DNA of 64,000 bases from Ezakiella massiliensis (GTDB lineage Bacteria; Bacillota; Clostridia; Tissierellales; Peptoniphilaceae), in contig NZ_LT635475.1 in NCBI RefSeq assembly GCF_900120165.1, forward strand, positions 868,001-932,000, given 5' to 3'. Shown piece after piece: positions 1-9,496 of the stretch. Numbering within the stretch: position 1 is the stretch's first letter; every line of letters starts with the position of its first letter. The notes below the pieces were generated by a model, which was not told where the DNA came from, did no database searches, and saw nothing but the letters and a program-made list of their open reading frames with translations. The position numbers and the translations under genes were made by a program.

Positions 1-818
1 ATCAAATACCAAATGGCAAGGGCAGATGATCCTAAAAGTCCAAGGACAGCCAGGCTGTTGTAGAGAAAATCTTTCCGCTTGTAGGATCTTAAAAAATTCT
101 TGTAATCGACCACGGCCTCCTTGTACCTTTTCATAAGGTCCTCGCCCAGGTCGTAAATGCGGATTTCCTTGCCGTATTCCAAGGCCCCTGTCGTTTCGTA
201 GAGGTAATCAAGCTTTCTCAAATGCTTGTTCTCATCCTTTTGCATGGCAAGTTTTAATTGTGTCCTCTCCAGTTCTATATAAACAAAAAGGCAAATATAA
301 AGAGCCAAGGTAAGAGAAACTAGCGGACTCAGCATGCCCAGTATTATAAGGAAGATTATAATAGAAAGCACATCCGCCCCTGAATCTATAAAATTCTCCA
401 GGGCCCCTTGGTAACCCCTCATGTCAGAGGACAAGGACTCAAAGCCCTCCCTGGATTGGTCCCAAAAATTTTCATCAACTATGTACTTGTAGTCGGCATT
501 TAAGACTTTTACAAACATCTTACCCATCAAATTAAAACGAGCATCAAAACGATTGCTAGCGGTCGCCTCTTTCAAATAAGAGCTAACCAGCATGCCAATG
601 GCAGCTATTACAAAATAAATTATCCCATAATAAATAATGGTCGCCTTGGCCTCCAGGCCCCGGTCAAAACTCTCGACCATGAGCTTAGGAATTACCGACA
701 AAAATATGGGCAAGAGCCCCTTGGAAATAGTTATGGCGGCAAAGACCCAGAAAAAGCTCTTATCAAAAGCCCTGGTCTCCTTCAGCATCCGCTTAAAAGT
801 CTTAAAAAAATCTCTCAT
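1..818 (-). CDS. ABC transporter, membrane-domain part (partial, runs off left edge)
   Basis: An open frame on the minus strand starts at ATG 818, preceded by an AGGAGAAGAGG ribosome site, and continues without a stop for 272 codons to the window edge. The translation begins MRDFFKTFKRMLKETRAF and has several hydrophobic membrane segments (about residues 20-40, 60-80, 145-180, 250-270), with the long charged linker after the fourth segment that is usual in ABC exporter transmembrane domains. The ATPase domain would lie outside the window. The substrate cannot be told. Assignment to the type IV ABC exporter fold is by layout and by the phrase about residues 100-130 (NADYKYIVDENFWDQ), which resembles peptide or lipid exporters of Firmicutes. 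Confidence 0.75.
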   Translation of the reverse strand, partial: MRDFFKTFKRMLKETRAFDKSFFWVFAAITISKGLLPIFLSVIPKLMVESFDRGLEAKATIIYYGIIYFVIAAIGMLVSSYLKEATASNRFDARFNLMGKMFVKVLNADYKYIVDENFWDQSREGFESLSSDMRGYQGALENFIDSGADVLSIIIFLIILGMLSPLVSLTLALYICLFVYIELERTQLKLAMQKDENKHLRKLDYLYETTGALEYGKEIRIYDLGEDLMKRYKEAVVDYKNFLRSYKRKDFLYNSLAVLGLLGSSALAIWYL

Positions 819-1051
819 CCTCTTCTCCTTTTGTTTTATTTTCTCCTATAAATTATAAAATTTATAGTCAATTATCCATCTCTTATATATTATACCATAA
901 AGTTGATTTTTTTTAAGGTTTTTGTAAATATATTTATTATAATTATATTTTTTATATTTTTATCTTTTGCTTTTTTATTAAAAGAAAAATTCGATCCAAC
1001 GATTGAACAAGAGGTTGCGTGAGTTTTTTTACTTTTGCGGCTGGACTTTTC

Positions 1052-1074
1052 GGTCCACATAAAGTGGACCCTAC
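1052..1074 (-). repeat. REP-like hairpin H1 with GTAG foot
   Basis: GGTCCAC, loop ATAAA (with flanking A/T), GTGGACC, then CTAC at 1071-1074, which is GTAG on the minus strand. Member of the dispersed H1 family. The 3' flank (ACGTGCTTAAAAATATCCGT) is shared with the copy at 15.7 kb. Confidence 0.8.
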
Positions 1075-1123
1075 AACGTGCTTAAAAATATCCGTAGGAT
1101 AAATTCATTCATCCCATTTTACC

Positions 1124-1155
1124 CACAAAAAAAGAAGGCACTAATTAGCGCCTTC
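1124..1155 (-). terminator. Rho-independent terminator of the opp operon
   Basis: GAAGGC (1134-1139) pairs with GCCTTC (1150-1155). On the minus strand the stem is followed by a T run (1124-1133), just after the oppF stop. Confidence 0.85.
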
Positions 1156-1162
1156 AAAATTT

Positions 1163-2125
1163 TTATTCGTTATACAAGTGGCAGGCCACAAAGTGTTCTG
1201 GTTTTACTTCTCTCAATTGAGGAGCAACTTCCTTACAGATTGGCATGCACTTGGAGCAACGACCTGCAAACTTACATCCTGGTGGGACGTTGATTGGTGA
1301 AGGTACTTCACCTTCTAGGTGGATCCTGTTAGATTTTTTACCAACTTCTGGGTCCGGTACAGGTATTGCTGAGATTAGGGCTTGGGTGTAAGGGTGGAGG
1401 GAGTTTTCGTAGATTTCGCTTGACTTAGCAAGTTCAACTACTGATCCCAAATACATTACACAGATCCTATCTGAAATATGTTTTACCATTGACAAGTCAT
1501 GGGATATAAACATATAGGTTAGGCCCATATCTTTTTGTAATTTATTTAACAAGTTAACAACTTGTGCTTGGATACTTACGTCAAGAGCTGAGATTGGTTC
1601 GTCGCAAACGATGAACTTTGGTTCAATTGCAAGGCTTCTTGCAATACCTACACGTTGTCTTTGTCCACCTGATAATTCGTGTGGGAAACGTGCCCCGTGT
1701 TCTTTGTTTAGACCAACTGTGCCCAAAAGTTCATTGATCCTATCTGTGCGTTCTTTTTTGGATAGGTCAAAGTGGGTGTCCATACCTTCAGCGATAATAT
1801 CGCCGATGGTCATTCTTGGGTCCAAGCTTGCGTAAGGGTCTTGGAATATATATTGGGCTTTCTTTTTGAAGTCAAAGGCTTCTTTTTTACTCATTGAGTG
1901 TACGTCCTTGCCATCAAATAAAACCTTACCGTGGGTTGCTGGATACATGCCGAGGATTGTACGGCCTGCAGTTGTCTTACCGCAACCTGATTCACCTACA
2001 ACACCAAAGGTTTCGCCCTTGTAAATATTAAATGAAATATCGTCAACTGCCTTTAAAATTTGGTGCCTACCAACTTTAAAGTGTTTTGAGAGATGTTCAA
2101 CTTGTACTAGTACTTCTTTTGTCAT
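1163..2125 (-). CDS. oppF: Oligopeptide ABC transporter ATP-binding protein OppF
   Basis: This 320-residue ATPase is one of the two nucleotide-binding subunits that power peptide uptake through OppBC at the cytoplasmic face. It shows Walker A GESGCGKTTAGR near residue 43, the ABC signature LSGGQRQR near residue 152 and Walker B FIVCDEPISALD near 175. The C-terminal oligopeptide/dipeptide domain carries the cysteine cluster PPGCKFAGRCSKCMPIC, probably an iron-sulfur or zinc site as in many Opp/Dpp ATPases. The start is supported by GGAGG eight bases upstream. It is the last gene of oppABCDF, one base after oppD, and is followed by a clear terminator. Length is typical of the family. Confidence 0.95.
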   Translation of the reverse strand: MTKEVLVQVEHLSKHFKVGRHQILKAVDDISFNIYKGETFGVVGESGCGKTTAGRTILGMYPATHGKVLFDGKDVHSMSKKEAFDFKKKAQYIFQDPYASLDPRMTIGDIIAEGMDTHFDLSKKERTDRINELLGTVGLNKEHGARFPHELSGGQRQRVGIARSLAIEPKFIVCDEPISALDVSIQAQVVNLLNKLQKDMGLTYMFISHDLSMVKHISDRICVMYLGSVVELAKSSEIYENSLHPYTQALISAIPVPDPEVGKKSNRIHLEGEVPSPINVPPGCKFAGRCSKCMPICKEVAPQLREVKPEHFVACHLYNE

Positions 2126-2126
2126 A

Positions 2127-3149
2127 TTAGTATCCTCCTTCTCTCATAGCTTGCCAGTCGATTTCTCCGGCGTATTCGTGTTCTAGCCAGCACCATGAAC
2201 GGTGGGTGTCTGAGTGCACGCTTGCTGGTGGAGCCATCTTCTTGCAAATTTCCATAGCCCTTGAGCACCTTGGTGCAAATGGGCAGCCAGGAAGTGGCAA
2301 TAATAAGTCTGGTGGTGTACCGCCAAGTGCTCTTAAGTCGTCATTCTTGGTATCGTGAACCTTAGGAATTGAGTTTAATAGGGCCCAGGTGTATGGGTGT
2401 CTAGCATTGTAGAAGATTTCATCTGTAGTACCTTCTTCAATGATGTCGCCTGCATACATAACTTGGATCCTGTCAGCAAAGTTTGCTACAACTCCCAGGT
2501 CGTGAGTTACAAGGATAACAGCTGTGTGCATTTGTTCTTTCAAATCGTGGATAAGGTCCAAGATTTGAGCTTGGATAGTAACGTCCAGAGCTGTTGTTGG
2601 TTCGTCAGCAATCAAAAGTTTTGGTGAGCATGATAGCGCCATGGCGATCATAACTCTTTGTCTCATCCCGCCTGATAATTCGTGTGGGTATGATTTTAAT
2701 CTCTTGGCTGCCTCAGGAATTTGAACCAATTCTAATAGTCTAATGGCCTCACGCTTGGCATCGTCACCCTTTAATCCCCTGTGGATTTTGAGAGCTTCTG
2801 TAACTTGCATGCCAATTGTAAGGGTTGGGTTTAGAGATGTCATAGGGTCTTGGAAGATCATAGCAATGTCTCCACCCCTTAAATCAGTAAGTCTCTTGCC
2901 CTTCATAGACATAACATCTTCACCTTCAAAGGTGATGATTGAATTTTTTTTAATTTCTGAGGATTCTTCTGGCAAAAGTCTCATAAGAGCCTTGGCGGTA
3001 ACACTCTTACCGCAACCAGATTCACCTACAAAAGCCAAGGTTTCCCCCCTATTTACGTGGAAGTCCAAACCTCTAACGGCCTTAACTTCACCAGCGTAGG
3101 TGTGGAAGGATACCTGTAAATTTTTTACATCTATTAATCTATCTGCCAT
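2127..3149 (-). CDS. oppD: Oligopeptide ABC transporter ATP-binding protein OppD
   Basis: A 340-residue ABC ATPase, partner of OppF. Walker A is [12 protein letters not shown] near residue 40, the signature is [12 protein letters not shown] near 160 and Walker B is [12 protein letters not shown] near 180. The C-terminal extension has the [14 protein letters not shown] cluster found in peptide-importer ATPases. The ribosome site AAGGAGAG lies just before the ATG at 3149. The gene lies 10 bases after oppC and one base before oppF, so translation is probably coupled. Substrates would be short peptides delivered by OppA. The first ATPase of the pair is conventionally called OppD. Confidence 0.95.
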   Translation of the reverse strand: MADRLIDVKNLQVSFHTYAGEVKAVRGLDFHVNRGETLAFVGESGCGKSVTAKALMRLLPEESSEIKKNSIITFEGEDVMSMKGKRLTDLRGGDIAMIFQDPMTSLNPTLTIGMQVTEALKIHRGLKGDDAKREAIRLLELVQIPEAAKRLKSYPHELSGGMRQRVMIAMALSCSPKLLIADEPTTALDVTIQAQILDLIHDLKEQMHTAVILVTHDLGVVANFADRIQVMYAGDIIEEGTTDEIFYNARHPYTWALLNSIPKVHDTKNDDLRALGGTPPDLLLPLPGCPFAPRCSRAMEICKKMAPPASVHSDTHRSWCWLEHEYAGEIDWQAMREGGY

Positions 3150-3159
3150 AATTCTCTCC

Positions 3160-4104
3160 TTACTTTCTCAGTTTAGGGTCAAGAGCGTCTCTTAGACCGT
3201 CTCCCAAAAGAGTAAATGATAACATGGTTAAAGCTATCATAAGTGTTGGGAAGAATAGTTGGTAAGGGTGGAACATGAGTTGTTGTTGAGCTTCACTGGA
3301 CATAATACCCCATGAAACTTCAGGTGGTTTAAGTCCAAGACCCATGTATGATAAGAAGGCTTCTGAGAAAATAAAGCCAGGAATATCAAAAGTTGCACCA
3401 ACTATAACAATACTCATAGCATTTGGTACCAAGTGCTTCAAAATGATCTTTGATTGAGGAACACCCAGTGTCCTTGCTGCAAGTACGAATTCTTCGTTTT
3501 TAATCCTTAAAACTTCACCACGAACCAGCCGGCTAGTACCGGTCCAGCTTGTAAGAGAAAGTGCCAAGAGCATGGTCCCAAAGGTCTGAGAATCCAGCCA
3601 AAGTTGGACCAATATTATTATCAATAGATAAGGTAGGGATGAAATAATTTCAACAATTCTCATGAGGATTGTATCAACCCAACCACCTGATAGACCTGCG
3701 ATAGCCCCGTAGGTAACACCTACAAGCATGGCTACAAAAGCACAGACCAAACCGATGGTTAGAGATTTCCTACCACCCATCCAAATACGGGTAAAAATAT
3801 CTCTACCTGCTGAGTCAGTACCAAACCAGTAAGTCCCATTTGGTGTTTGGTTTCTAACACTAGCATCTTGGGTAGCGTATTCGAACTTATTCATCATAGG
3901 TCCAAAAATACACATAAAAACTAATAAAACAATTAGAACAAGAGAGAACATAGCTGCCTTATTCATCTTTAAACGACGCCAAACGTCCTCCCAAAAAGTA
4001 ATAATAGGACGGGCAATTTTTTCAGCTTCGTCATCATCCATAGGTATGCGTTTAAACATATCTGGAGTGATGTTGGAAGCATTCATTTTAATGTCTTTTT
4101 CCAT
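3160..4104 (-). CDS. oppC: Oligopeptide ABC transporter permease OppC
   Basis: A 314-residue inner-membrane permease of the binding-protein-dependent family. An N-terminal cytoplasmic stretch (OppC_N type, about residues 1-45) precedes a first membrane segment at about 50-72, an extracellular loop, and five further segments. The EAA-type loop that contacts the ATPases (VLAARTLGVPQSKIILKHLV) lies around residues 207-226. An AGGAGGAGCAA ribosome site supports the ATG at 4104; a second ATG six codons later (MNASN) is possible but lacks as good a site. It forms the translocation pore with OppB. Confidence 0.94.
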   Translation of the reverse strand: MEKDIKMNASNITPDMFKRIPMDDDEAEKIARPIITFWEDVWRRLKMNKAAMFSLVLIVLLVFMCIFGPMMNKFEYATQDASVRNQTPNGTYWFGTDSAGRDIFTRIWMGGRKSLTIGLVCAFVAMLVGVTYGAIAGLSGGWVDTILMRIVEIISSLPYLLIIILVQLWLDSQTFGTMLLALSLTSWTGTSRLVRGEVLRIKNEEFVLAARTLGVPQSKIILKHLVPNAMSIVIVGATFDIPGFIFSEAFLSYMGLGLKPPEVSWGIMSSEAQQQLMFHPYQLFFPTLMIALTMLSFTLLGDGLRDALDPKLRK

Positions 4105-4113
4105 TTGCTCCTC

Positions 4114-5043
4114 CTAATCTTGAATCTTGATTCTTGGGTCAACTAGACCGTAGACAATATCAACAACCAATTGGCTGACTACAAATAAAAATGCAAATAA
4201 AACTGTAGTTGCGATAATCATTGGGTAGTCGCGATCTGGAATACTTTTAACTAAGAAAAATCCTAGGCCTGGAATACCAAAAATCTTTTCAATGATAAAT
4301 GATCCTCCAAAAACGCCCATAATTTGTGGTCCCAGTATAGTAATAGCTGGAATCATCGCATTTTTTAAAATATGTTTAAATAAAACTCCCATTTTGCTTA
4401 CGCCTTTTGCCCTAGCAGTTAAAACATAGTCTGAGTTAACAACTTCTAGAACAGAGCTTCTCATGTACCTTGCATAAGTAGCAATAGTACCAAATGATAG
4501 AGCAATGATAGGCATAACCATTGACTTCCAGTTTTTCGCCTTGTATGTGATAGGGAACCATCTGAGTTTGTTGCCCAAGAAATATTGTAAGAGGGCAGCC
4601 ATAACAAATGATGGAATTGTAACACCCAAGATTGAAATAGCAATAACTACATAATCTGGCCACTTACCCCTGTTTAAAGCAGCCACAAAACCTAGTGTAA
4701 CACCTATAGTAAAGCCGATAATCAGAGCAATAAAACCAAGCTTAGCACTTACTGGCGCTGTCTTTGCAATAGTCTTTGAAATCTTTTGGCCAGGGTAGAT
4801 AATGGATTCACCAAAGTCCCCTTGGACAGCATTTTTCAAAAAGATTACATATTGCTCAGAGATAGGTCTGTCGAGCTTATACTTTTTCATAAAGTTTTCC
4901 ATAACTTGAGGTGGCAAGTTTTTCTTTGCCATGTTGGTTAATGGATTACCTGGTACAGAGTGCATCATCCAGAATGTACCAGCCGAGATTACAAGTAGTG
5001 TAACAATCATAAAGGCAATACGCCTTAATACGTATCTTGTCAT
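4114..5043 (-). CDS. oppB: Oligopeptide ABC transporter permease OppB
   Basis: A 309-residue permease with six predicted membrane segments. The N-terminal segment MTRYVLRRIAFMIVTLLVI and the following phrase MMHSVPGNPL are characteristic of OppB/DppB. The EAA loop (VLTARAKGVSKMGVLFKHIL) is near residue 210. It is the first permease gene after oppA and lies 77 bases from it, with a hairpin between that could reduce downstream transcription. Together with OppC it makes the membrane channel for peptide import. Ribosome site AGGAAGGAG precedes the ATG. Confidence 0.95.
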   Translation of the reverse strand: MTRYVLRRIAFMIVTLLVISAGTFWMMHSVPGNPLTNMAKKNLPPQVMENFMKKYKLDRPISEQYVIFLKNAVQGDFGESIIYPGQKISKTIAKTAPVSAKLGFIALIIGFTIGVTLGFVAALNRGKWPDYVVIAISILGVTIPSFVMAALLQYFLGNKLRWFPITYKAKNWKSMVMPIIALSFGTIATYARYMRSSVLEVVNSDYVLTARAKGVSKMGVLFKHILKNAMIPAITILGPQIMGVFGGSFIIEKIFGIPGLGFFLVKSIPDRDYPMIIATTVLFAFLFVVSQLVVDIVYGLVDPRIKIQD

Positions 5044-5069
5044 CTTTTCTCCTTCCTATGTAGGTAAAA

Positions 5070-5095
5070 GGGCTAGCTTTATAAAAAGCTCGCCC
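5070..5095 (-). terminator. Hairpin between oppA and oppB (possible attenuator)
   Basis: GGGCTAGCTTT (5070-5080) and AAAGCTCGCCC (5085-5095) pair with one mismatch. On the minus strand a short T run follows. Such a hairpin after a binding-protein gene commonly lets oppA exceed oppBCDF in expression; that role here is inference. Confidence 0.55.
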
Positions 5096-5120
5096 TGTCC
5101 TACCAATTAATTAGTTGATT

Positions 5121-6869
5121 TTATCTACCTACAGTGTATAGAGTTTGTAGGCCCATTGTTGTGAACCAGTTGTCTGCTGCACCGCGTAGGTATTTCTTTC
5201 TGAAGATATTTGCAACGCCGTGGTTAATAGGAATAATAACTGCGTCGTCATAAATCATAATATTTTCAGCTTCTCTTAATAGTTCTGCTCTCTTTTCAGC
5301 ATCTACTTCAACTCTAGCTTCTTCTAGAAGTAAGTCAAATTTTTCGTTAACCCAACCAATGTTGTAAGCTGGAGCTTTTGAGTAAACTGTTTCGAGTAGG
5401 TTGATTGGGTCGTTGTAGTCTGCACCCCAACCTGCCCAAGCGATATCAAAGTCGCCTGATTCAACTACGTTTGTAAATGCGTTCCAGTCAAGGTTTTGAG
5501 CGTCAACTTTGCATCCTAGAGCCTTTTCAATTTGTTGTTGGAAAGCTTCGATAGCAATACGTCCTGAGTCTGAGTTGTCTGAACCAAGTAGTCTTACAAC
5601 GTATCCGTTTGGATCTCCGCCAAGTTCCTTAACTCCTTCTTCGAATAGAGCCTTTGGATCTTTGATGTCTTCCATCAATCTCTTAGCTGGGCCTTCGCCT
5701 TCTTTGTTGAATTCTACGCCTTGGCATCTCATAACTGGTGATACGAATGCGTATGCAGGAACTGGTGTACCGTTCCAAGCGTTGTCGATAACTTCTTGTC
5801 TGTCAAGAACAGCTGCGATAGCTCTTGTGATCTTGTTGTTAGCTACGTGTGAATCTGGACCGTAGTTCATCATGAAGTAACCTGTCCATGGGTTTTGTCT
5901 CTTAAGAATGTTGTATTCACCTGATTGTTCAAGTTCTTCACGAACCTTTGGATCACCAACACCTGAGTAGTCAATTTCGCCTGTCATTAGAGCGTTGTTG
6001 ATTGTGTTTTGGTCGTTTAAGATAGCAACGTGAACTCTGTCTGGCATAACGTTTGCAGCATTCCAGAAGTTTGGATTCTTAACATAGTTGATTTCATTAT
6101 TTAATGTCATATCTTCGATTAGGAATGGTCCACACATTGGGATGTTGCCTAGGTCTGTTGAGTATTGGTCGCCGTATTGTTCAACATAGTCTTCTCTTTG
6201 TGGGAAGTAAACTCTGTTTAGAAGCATGTCCAAGAAGAATGGAACTGGGTTGCCAAGTGTAAGAACTAGGGTGTATTCATCTGGTGTTTCAACGCCAAGT
6301 TCTTCAATATCAGCTTCGCCTGAGTTAACTTTTTGACCGTTAACTAGTGGGTAAGTGAAACTTGCATATGGTGATGCAGTGTCTTGCATAGCTGAACGTC
6401 TGATACCGTAAGCATAGTCTTCAGCTGTAACTTCTTTACCGTCATCCCACTTGTTTCCTTTTCTGATGTGGAAAGTATAAGTTAGACCGTCATCTGAGAT
6501 ATCCCAGCTTTCAGCACCAGCTGGTTCATAGTGGTCTTCGTTATATCTGATAAGTGGTTCTAAGACGTTAACAAGAACATTGTTACCATAAGTATCGTTA
6601 CCTTTTGATGGGTCGTATGTGTTTGGCCATAGATCCATAAATGTGTTGATGTATTGGTCTTCGTCGATTTTTTCGCCGTTGATCATTCCATCATTTTCGC
6701 TAGCTGAATCATCTTTTGATTCTTCGTCTTTCTTGTCTTCTGACTTGTCTGAGTTATCTGTAACTGCAGGTTCGTCTTTCTTTGCTGGCTCATCTTTCTT
6801 GCCACATGCTGTTAGCATTGTAATAGCCATTAAAGCTGCAAGAATTAAAGCCAATAACTTTTTATTCAT
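5121..6869 (-). CDS. oppA: Oligopeptide-binding lipoprotein OppA
   Basis: A 582-residue extracellular peptide-binding lipoprotein (solute-binding protein family 5). The signal peptide ends in the lipobox LTAC with the lipidated cysteine at residue 22. A low-complexity acidic linker (repeats of KKDEPA, then a D/E/S-rich stretch to about residue 62) tethers the domain to the membrane. The family pattern YTFHIRKGNKWDDGKEVTAED is near 130-150, and the C-terminal half carries the typical DFDIAWAGWGADYNDP motif near 475. It is the first gene of oppABCDF, with a consensus promoter 40 bases upstream of the start and an AAGGAGGAG ribosome site. Confidence 0.95.
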   Translation of the reverse strand: MNKKLLALILAALMAITMLTACGKKDEPAKKDEPAVTDNSDKSEDKKDEESKDDSASENDGMINGEKIDEDQYINTFMDLWPNTYDPSKGNDTYGNNVLVNVLEPLIRYNEDHYEPAGAESWDISDDGLTYTFHIRKGNKWDDGKEVTAEDYAYGIRRSAMQDTASPYASFTYPLVNGQKVNSGEADIEELGVETPDEYTLVLTLGNPVPFFLDMLLNRVYFPQREDYVEQYGDQYSTDLGNIPMCGPFLIEDMTLNNEINYVKNPNFWNAANVMPDRVHVAILNDQNTINNALMTGEIDYSGVGDPKVREELEQSGEYNILKRQNPWTGYFMMNYGPDSHVANNKITRAIAAVLDRQEVIDNAWNGTPVPAYAFVSPVMRCQGVEFNKEGEGPAKRLMEDIKDPKALFEEGVKELGGDPNGYVVRLLGSDNSDSGRIAIEAFQQQIEKALGCKVDAQNLDWNAFTNVVESGDFDIAWAGWGADYNDPINLLETVYSKAPAYNIGWVNEKFDLLLEEARVEVDAEKRAELLREAENIMIYDDAVIIPINHGVANIFRKKYLRGAADNWFTTMGLQTLYTVGR

Positions 6870-6908
6870 ATGTCTCCTCCTTTTGTTTGGGAAATTCCCA
6901 ACACGAAT

Positions 6909-6937
6909 ATTATAACTAAGTTACAAGTTTATGTCAA
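6909..6937 (-). promoter_or_regulatory. Promoter of the opp operon
   Basis: On the minus strand TTGACA (6932-6937), a 17-base spacer and TATAAT (6909-6914), a full sigma-A consensus, about 40 bases before the oppA start. Confidence 0.85.
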
Positions 6938-7087
6938 GGGTAAACTTAATAGTAATACTTGATTAAAGCGAATCCAAAATGTGTTTTAAATTACATAAGT
7001 CCCTCTAGCTCGATAAAATCAAGTCATACGGTATTCGAAAGTCTTTTGATTTGTAATAGTTACAATAAGGCAACAGAAAAAATATTA

Positions 7088-7115
7088 CAAAAAATCCAGG
7101 GCATCAAACCCTGGA
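7088..7115 (-). terminator. Terminator after the O-antigen-ligase-like gene
   Basis: TCCAGGG (7095-7101) pairs with CCCTGGA (7109-7115), followed on the minus strand by a T run, 20 bases after the stop of the 7135-8487 gene. Confidence 0.85.
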
Positions 7116-7134
7116 TAAAAATTATCTTTAAAAA

Positions 7135-8487
7135 TTAATTTGCATTTATTTTTTCTTTTTCGTCTTCGTATATATTTCTAAGGGCGCCCGTCAGACCAAA
7201 GACCATCCAAAGCATAACAATTATCCTATTTATATATACGATGTGCTCGGTCATTCCATTTGTCAAAATTCCTATGATGCTTGCCAAAAGCCCAATGGAA
7301 ACCGTCCTTATATATTTGTCTGTAGACTTCATTCCACTCTTAAATAAATTTACCATTGATCCAATCACTATATATAGGAAAGAAATAATTCCCAGCGCTC
7401 CGCCCTCAGCCATAATTTCCAAATAAGTGTTGTGGGCGTGGAAGATTGGCATGGACCGAATCAATAATTCAAACTCCTGTTTAAAGGCCTTGTGGCCAAA
7501 GCCAACCCCGACCATTGAGTGGTCTCTAATTAAATCTTTTGTAATTCCCCACATCTTAAAACGGTAGCTGGTGGATGAATCGGCAAAGTTAAAGATGCTG
7601 TAAATACGATTTTGAATTTTCTCCGGCAGGAAATTTATAGAAAAAATTCCTATTGGGATCAAAAATACAAAGAGAGGTCTCATGGCAAAGAACAAAAACA
7701 CCATGGCCGCTACCGCGATTGAAACCATGCCTCCGCGTGAGAAAGTAAGCATCATATTTAAAAGTAAGAGGCCAGATATCATCAGATAGATGAATTTTTT
7801 AAAGCCGTCCCTGTGGGCCCAAAATTGGCTGACTACAAGTGGCGTTACCAGGACCAAATACTCAGCAAAGATATTTGGATTCATAAAGACCGAGTAGGCC
7901 CGTCTGGTGATGACGCCCTTGAGACTAGCGTCTATCCACTCCCTTTGGACCGTGCCCAAAAATACGAATTGATAAAGGCCAAAAACTCCGACCAGGGCTG
8001 CGCCAATTGCGATTGAAGTCAAAATATTATTGAGCCTTTCCTTTGTGTTAACTTCCTTGTAGACCATAAGGGCCAAAAATATGCCGCCAAAGTTAAAGGC
8101 CAAATCCCTCATAGAGCCCAAGATATTTAAGCTGGTAAAGGAATTTATAATCATAAAAACACCGGCCAAAAACATGGGAATCAAAAGCGTATTTGCCTTG
8201 ATAACCTTCTTGTTAAATTTTAAATCAATGACCATTACCGCAAAGAATAAAATTTCCGCCGCCAAAATCACTATGTCCGGCAAAAAGGCGTAGGCCATTA
8301 TAAATAAATTGAGAGATAAAAACTGGTACTTGTAAACTATGGGCAGTACCATGGCACCGGCCATTGCGAGCAAAGCAAATTTGCCGCCCATAAAAATCCC
8401 TAAGGCAAGAGTCAATATCGCAAATACAAGGGCGTAGATAACTTGGTCCTTGTCTATGGTTCTCTTCACAACAGCTTTATTTTCCAT
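7135..8487 (-). CDS. O-antigen ligase / Wzy-like polysaccharide polymerase family membrane protein
   Basis: A polytopic membrane protein of 450 residues with about 11 hydrophobic segments. The Wzy_C/O-antigen ligase pattern is seen around residues 195-300 (arginine-rich loop ITRRAYSVFMNPNIFAEY, then LTFSRGGMVS) and the later large loop contains the conserved histidine region PIFHAHNTYLEIMAEGG. Such proteins transfer or polymerise undecaprenyl-linked glycans on the outer membrane face. Two in-frame ATGs exist; the one at 8487 is chosen because it lies at proper distance from GAGGAGG, whereas the one at 8493 abuts it. It is the last gene of a three-gene cluster, overlapping the gene before it. 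The glycan in this organism is unknown. Confidence 0.8.
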   Translation of the reverse strand: MENKAVVKRTIDKDQVIYALVFAILTLALGIFMGGKFALLAMAGAMVLPIVYKYQFLSLNLFIMAYAFLPDIVILAAEILFFAVMVIDLKFNKKVIKANTLLIPMFLAGVFMIINSFTSLNILGSMRDLAFNFGGIFLALMVYKEVNTKERLNNILTSIAIGAALVGVFGLYQFVFLGTVQREWIDASLKGVITRRAYSVFMNPNIFAEYLVLVTPLVVSQFWAHRDGFKKFIYLMISGLLLLNMMLTFSRGGMVSIAVAAMVFLFFAMRPLFVFLIPIGIFSINFLPEKIQNRIYSIFNFADSSTSYRFKMWGITKDLIRDHSMVGVGFGHKAFKQEFELLIRSMPIFHAHNTYLEIMAEGGALGIISFLYIVIGSMVNLFKSGMKSTDKYIRTVSIGLLASIIGILTNGMTEHIVYINRIIVMLWMVFGLTGALRNIYEDEKEKINAN

Positions 8488-8944
8488 GGCCATCCTCCTC
8501 TAACCTATAGGCGTATTTAAAAAACCTGACGACCTGGCTGCCCTCGTAGGCCTTGGTGGAAATAATCCAACCAATAAACAAAGCCACGATTAATAATACT
8601 CCGCCGACCATCAAAAGTTTTTTACCGATAACCCCCAAAGCAAAGGCGATTGTCATCATGACAAAAGCTGCCAAACCTGCAATTATTGACGTGGATAATT
8701 TTTCCCCAGCCCTCAAGAAAACCGAAGCCTTTGCTTCAAAAACTCTTGGCTCTTCAAAGGTCTTCTCTATAAAGCCGTAAGCCTTGGAATCCTTGGACAA
8801 GTCCTCGTCAACCAAAGTCCGCACGATTTTGGAATTTGTCTTCCCGTGCTTACGAGTAAAAATCTTGTAGAGATTTGAGGATACAAAAACCCTGCCAATA
8901 TATTTACCTATTATTACAAGTCCGTTTACAAACTTTGAATTACT
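8477..8944 (-). CDS. Hypothetical membrane protein, middle gene of envelope cluster
   Basis: A 155-residue protein I do not recognise. An N-terminal amphipathic region and a basic stretch (IFTRKHGKTNSK) precede two adjacent hydrophobic segments at about residues 85-107 and 110-130, then a short cytoplasmic tail rich in charge. The ATG at 8944 overlaps the stop of the DUF4330 gene in an ATGAGTAA arrangement, which favours this start over the upstream one and implies translational coupling. Its 3' end overlaps the O-antigen-ligase-like gene. A role in envelope glycan export or assembly is only suggested by these neighbours. Confidence 0.7.
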   Translation of the reverse strand, partial: SNSKFVNGLVIIGKYIGRVFVSSNLYKIFTRKHGKTNSKIVRTLVDEDLSKDSKAYGFIEKTFEEPRVFEAKASVFLRAGEKLSTSIIAGLAAFVMMTIAFALGVIGKKLLMVGGVLLIVALFIGWIISTKAYEGSQVVRFFKYAYRLEEDGHGK

Positions 8945-9425
8945 CATCAATATCAAAACCCACAATATGGGCTTCCATATTCATATACTTGGTCTTTACC
9001 ATATACTTGATGCCGACGCGAATTTGCTCGCCACCCAGCCAAAAAGCGTTGCCGTCGTCCTTGACCATGGCGTCGATTACAAAAGTCACCGCATATTTGC
9101 CAGGCACAGGCATGTTAACCCACTGACCATTTTGTTCAATTGGTCTTTCAAAAGGAATGTGGTTTACCTCAACGATTTCTCCCAGCGGAGTATTGCGATC
9201 AGCCCAATAAAGCTGGTGGCCAACCTTGATCGTGTCAACAGTCACCTGTCTTACGTCATTGATTTCAAAAGTCAGCTTGGCTGGCTTCATCATCTTGGAT
9301 TCGTCAGGCTTTGTAAAATACCTCTTGGCCCCAAAAACAATGGCCAAAACCACAATTACAAGTATAAATAGGTCGACTATATTGATCAGGCCAAATAGCC
9401 TCCCCTTGTCATCTAAAATTTTCAT
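8940..9425 (-). CDS. DUF4330 domain-containing membrane-anchored protein
   Basis: 161 residues. The opening MKILDDKGRLFGLINIVDL followed by a single membrane segment (about 15-33) is the hallmark of DUF4330 proteins of Firmicutes. The remainder is an extracytoplasmic beta-rich domain with the pattern TIKVGHQLYWADRNTPLGEI. The function of the family is not established; members are often next to polysaccharide polymerases, as here. First gene of the cluster, with ribosome site AGGAG close to the ATG. Confidence 0.8.
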   Translation of the reverse strand: MKILDDKGRLFGLINIVDLFILVIVVLAIVFGAKRYFTKPDESKMMKPAKLTFEINDVRQVTVDTIKVGHQLYWADRNTPLGEIVEVNHIPFERPIEQNGQWVNMPVPGKYAVTFVIDAMVKDDGNAFWLGGEQIRVGIKYMVKTKYMNMEAHIVGFDIDE

Positions 9426-9496
9426 AAAAATTCTCCTTATCTATTATTAATAGGTATATTTTACATTAAATGCGGCAAAAATTCAATGTGCCAAGT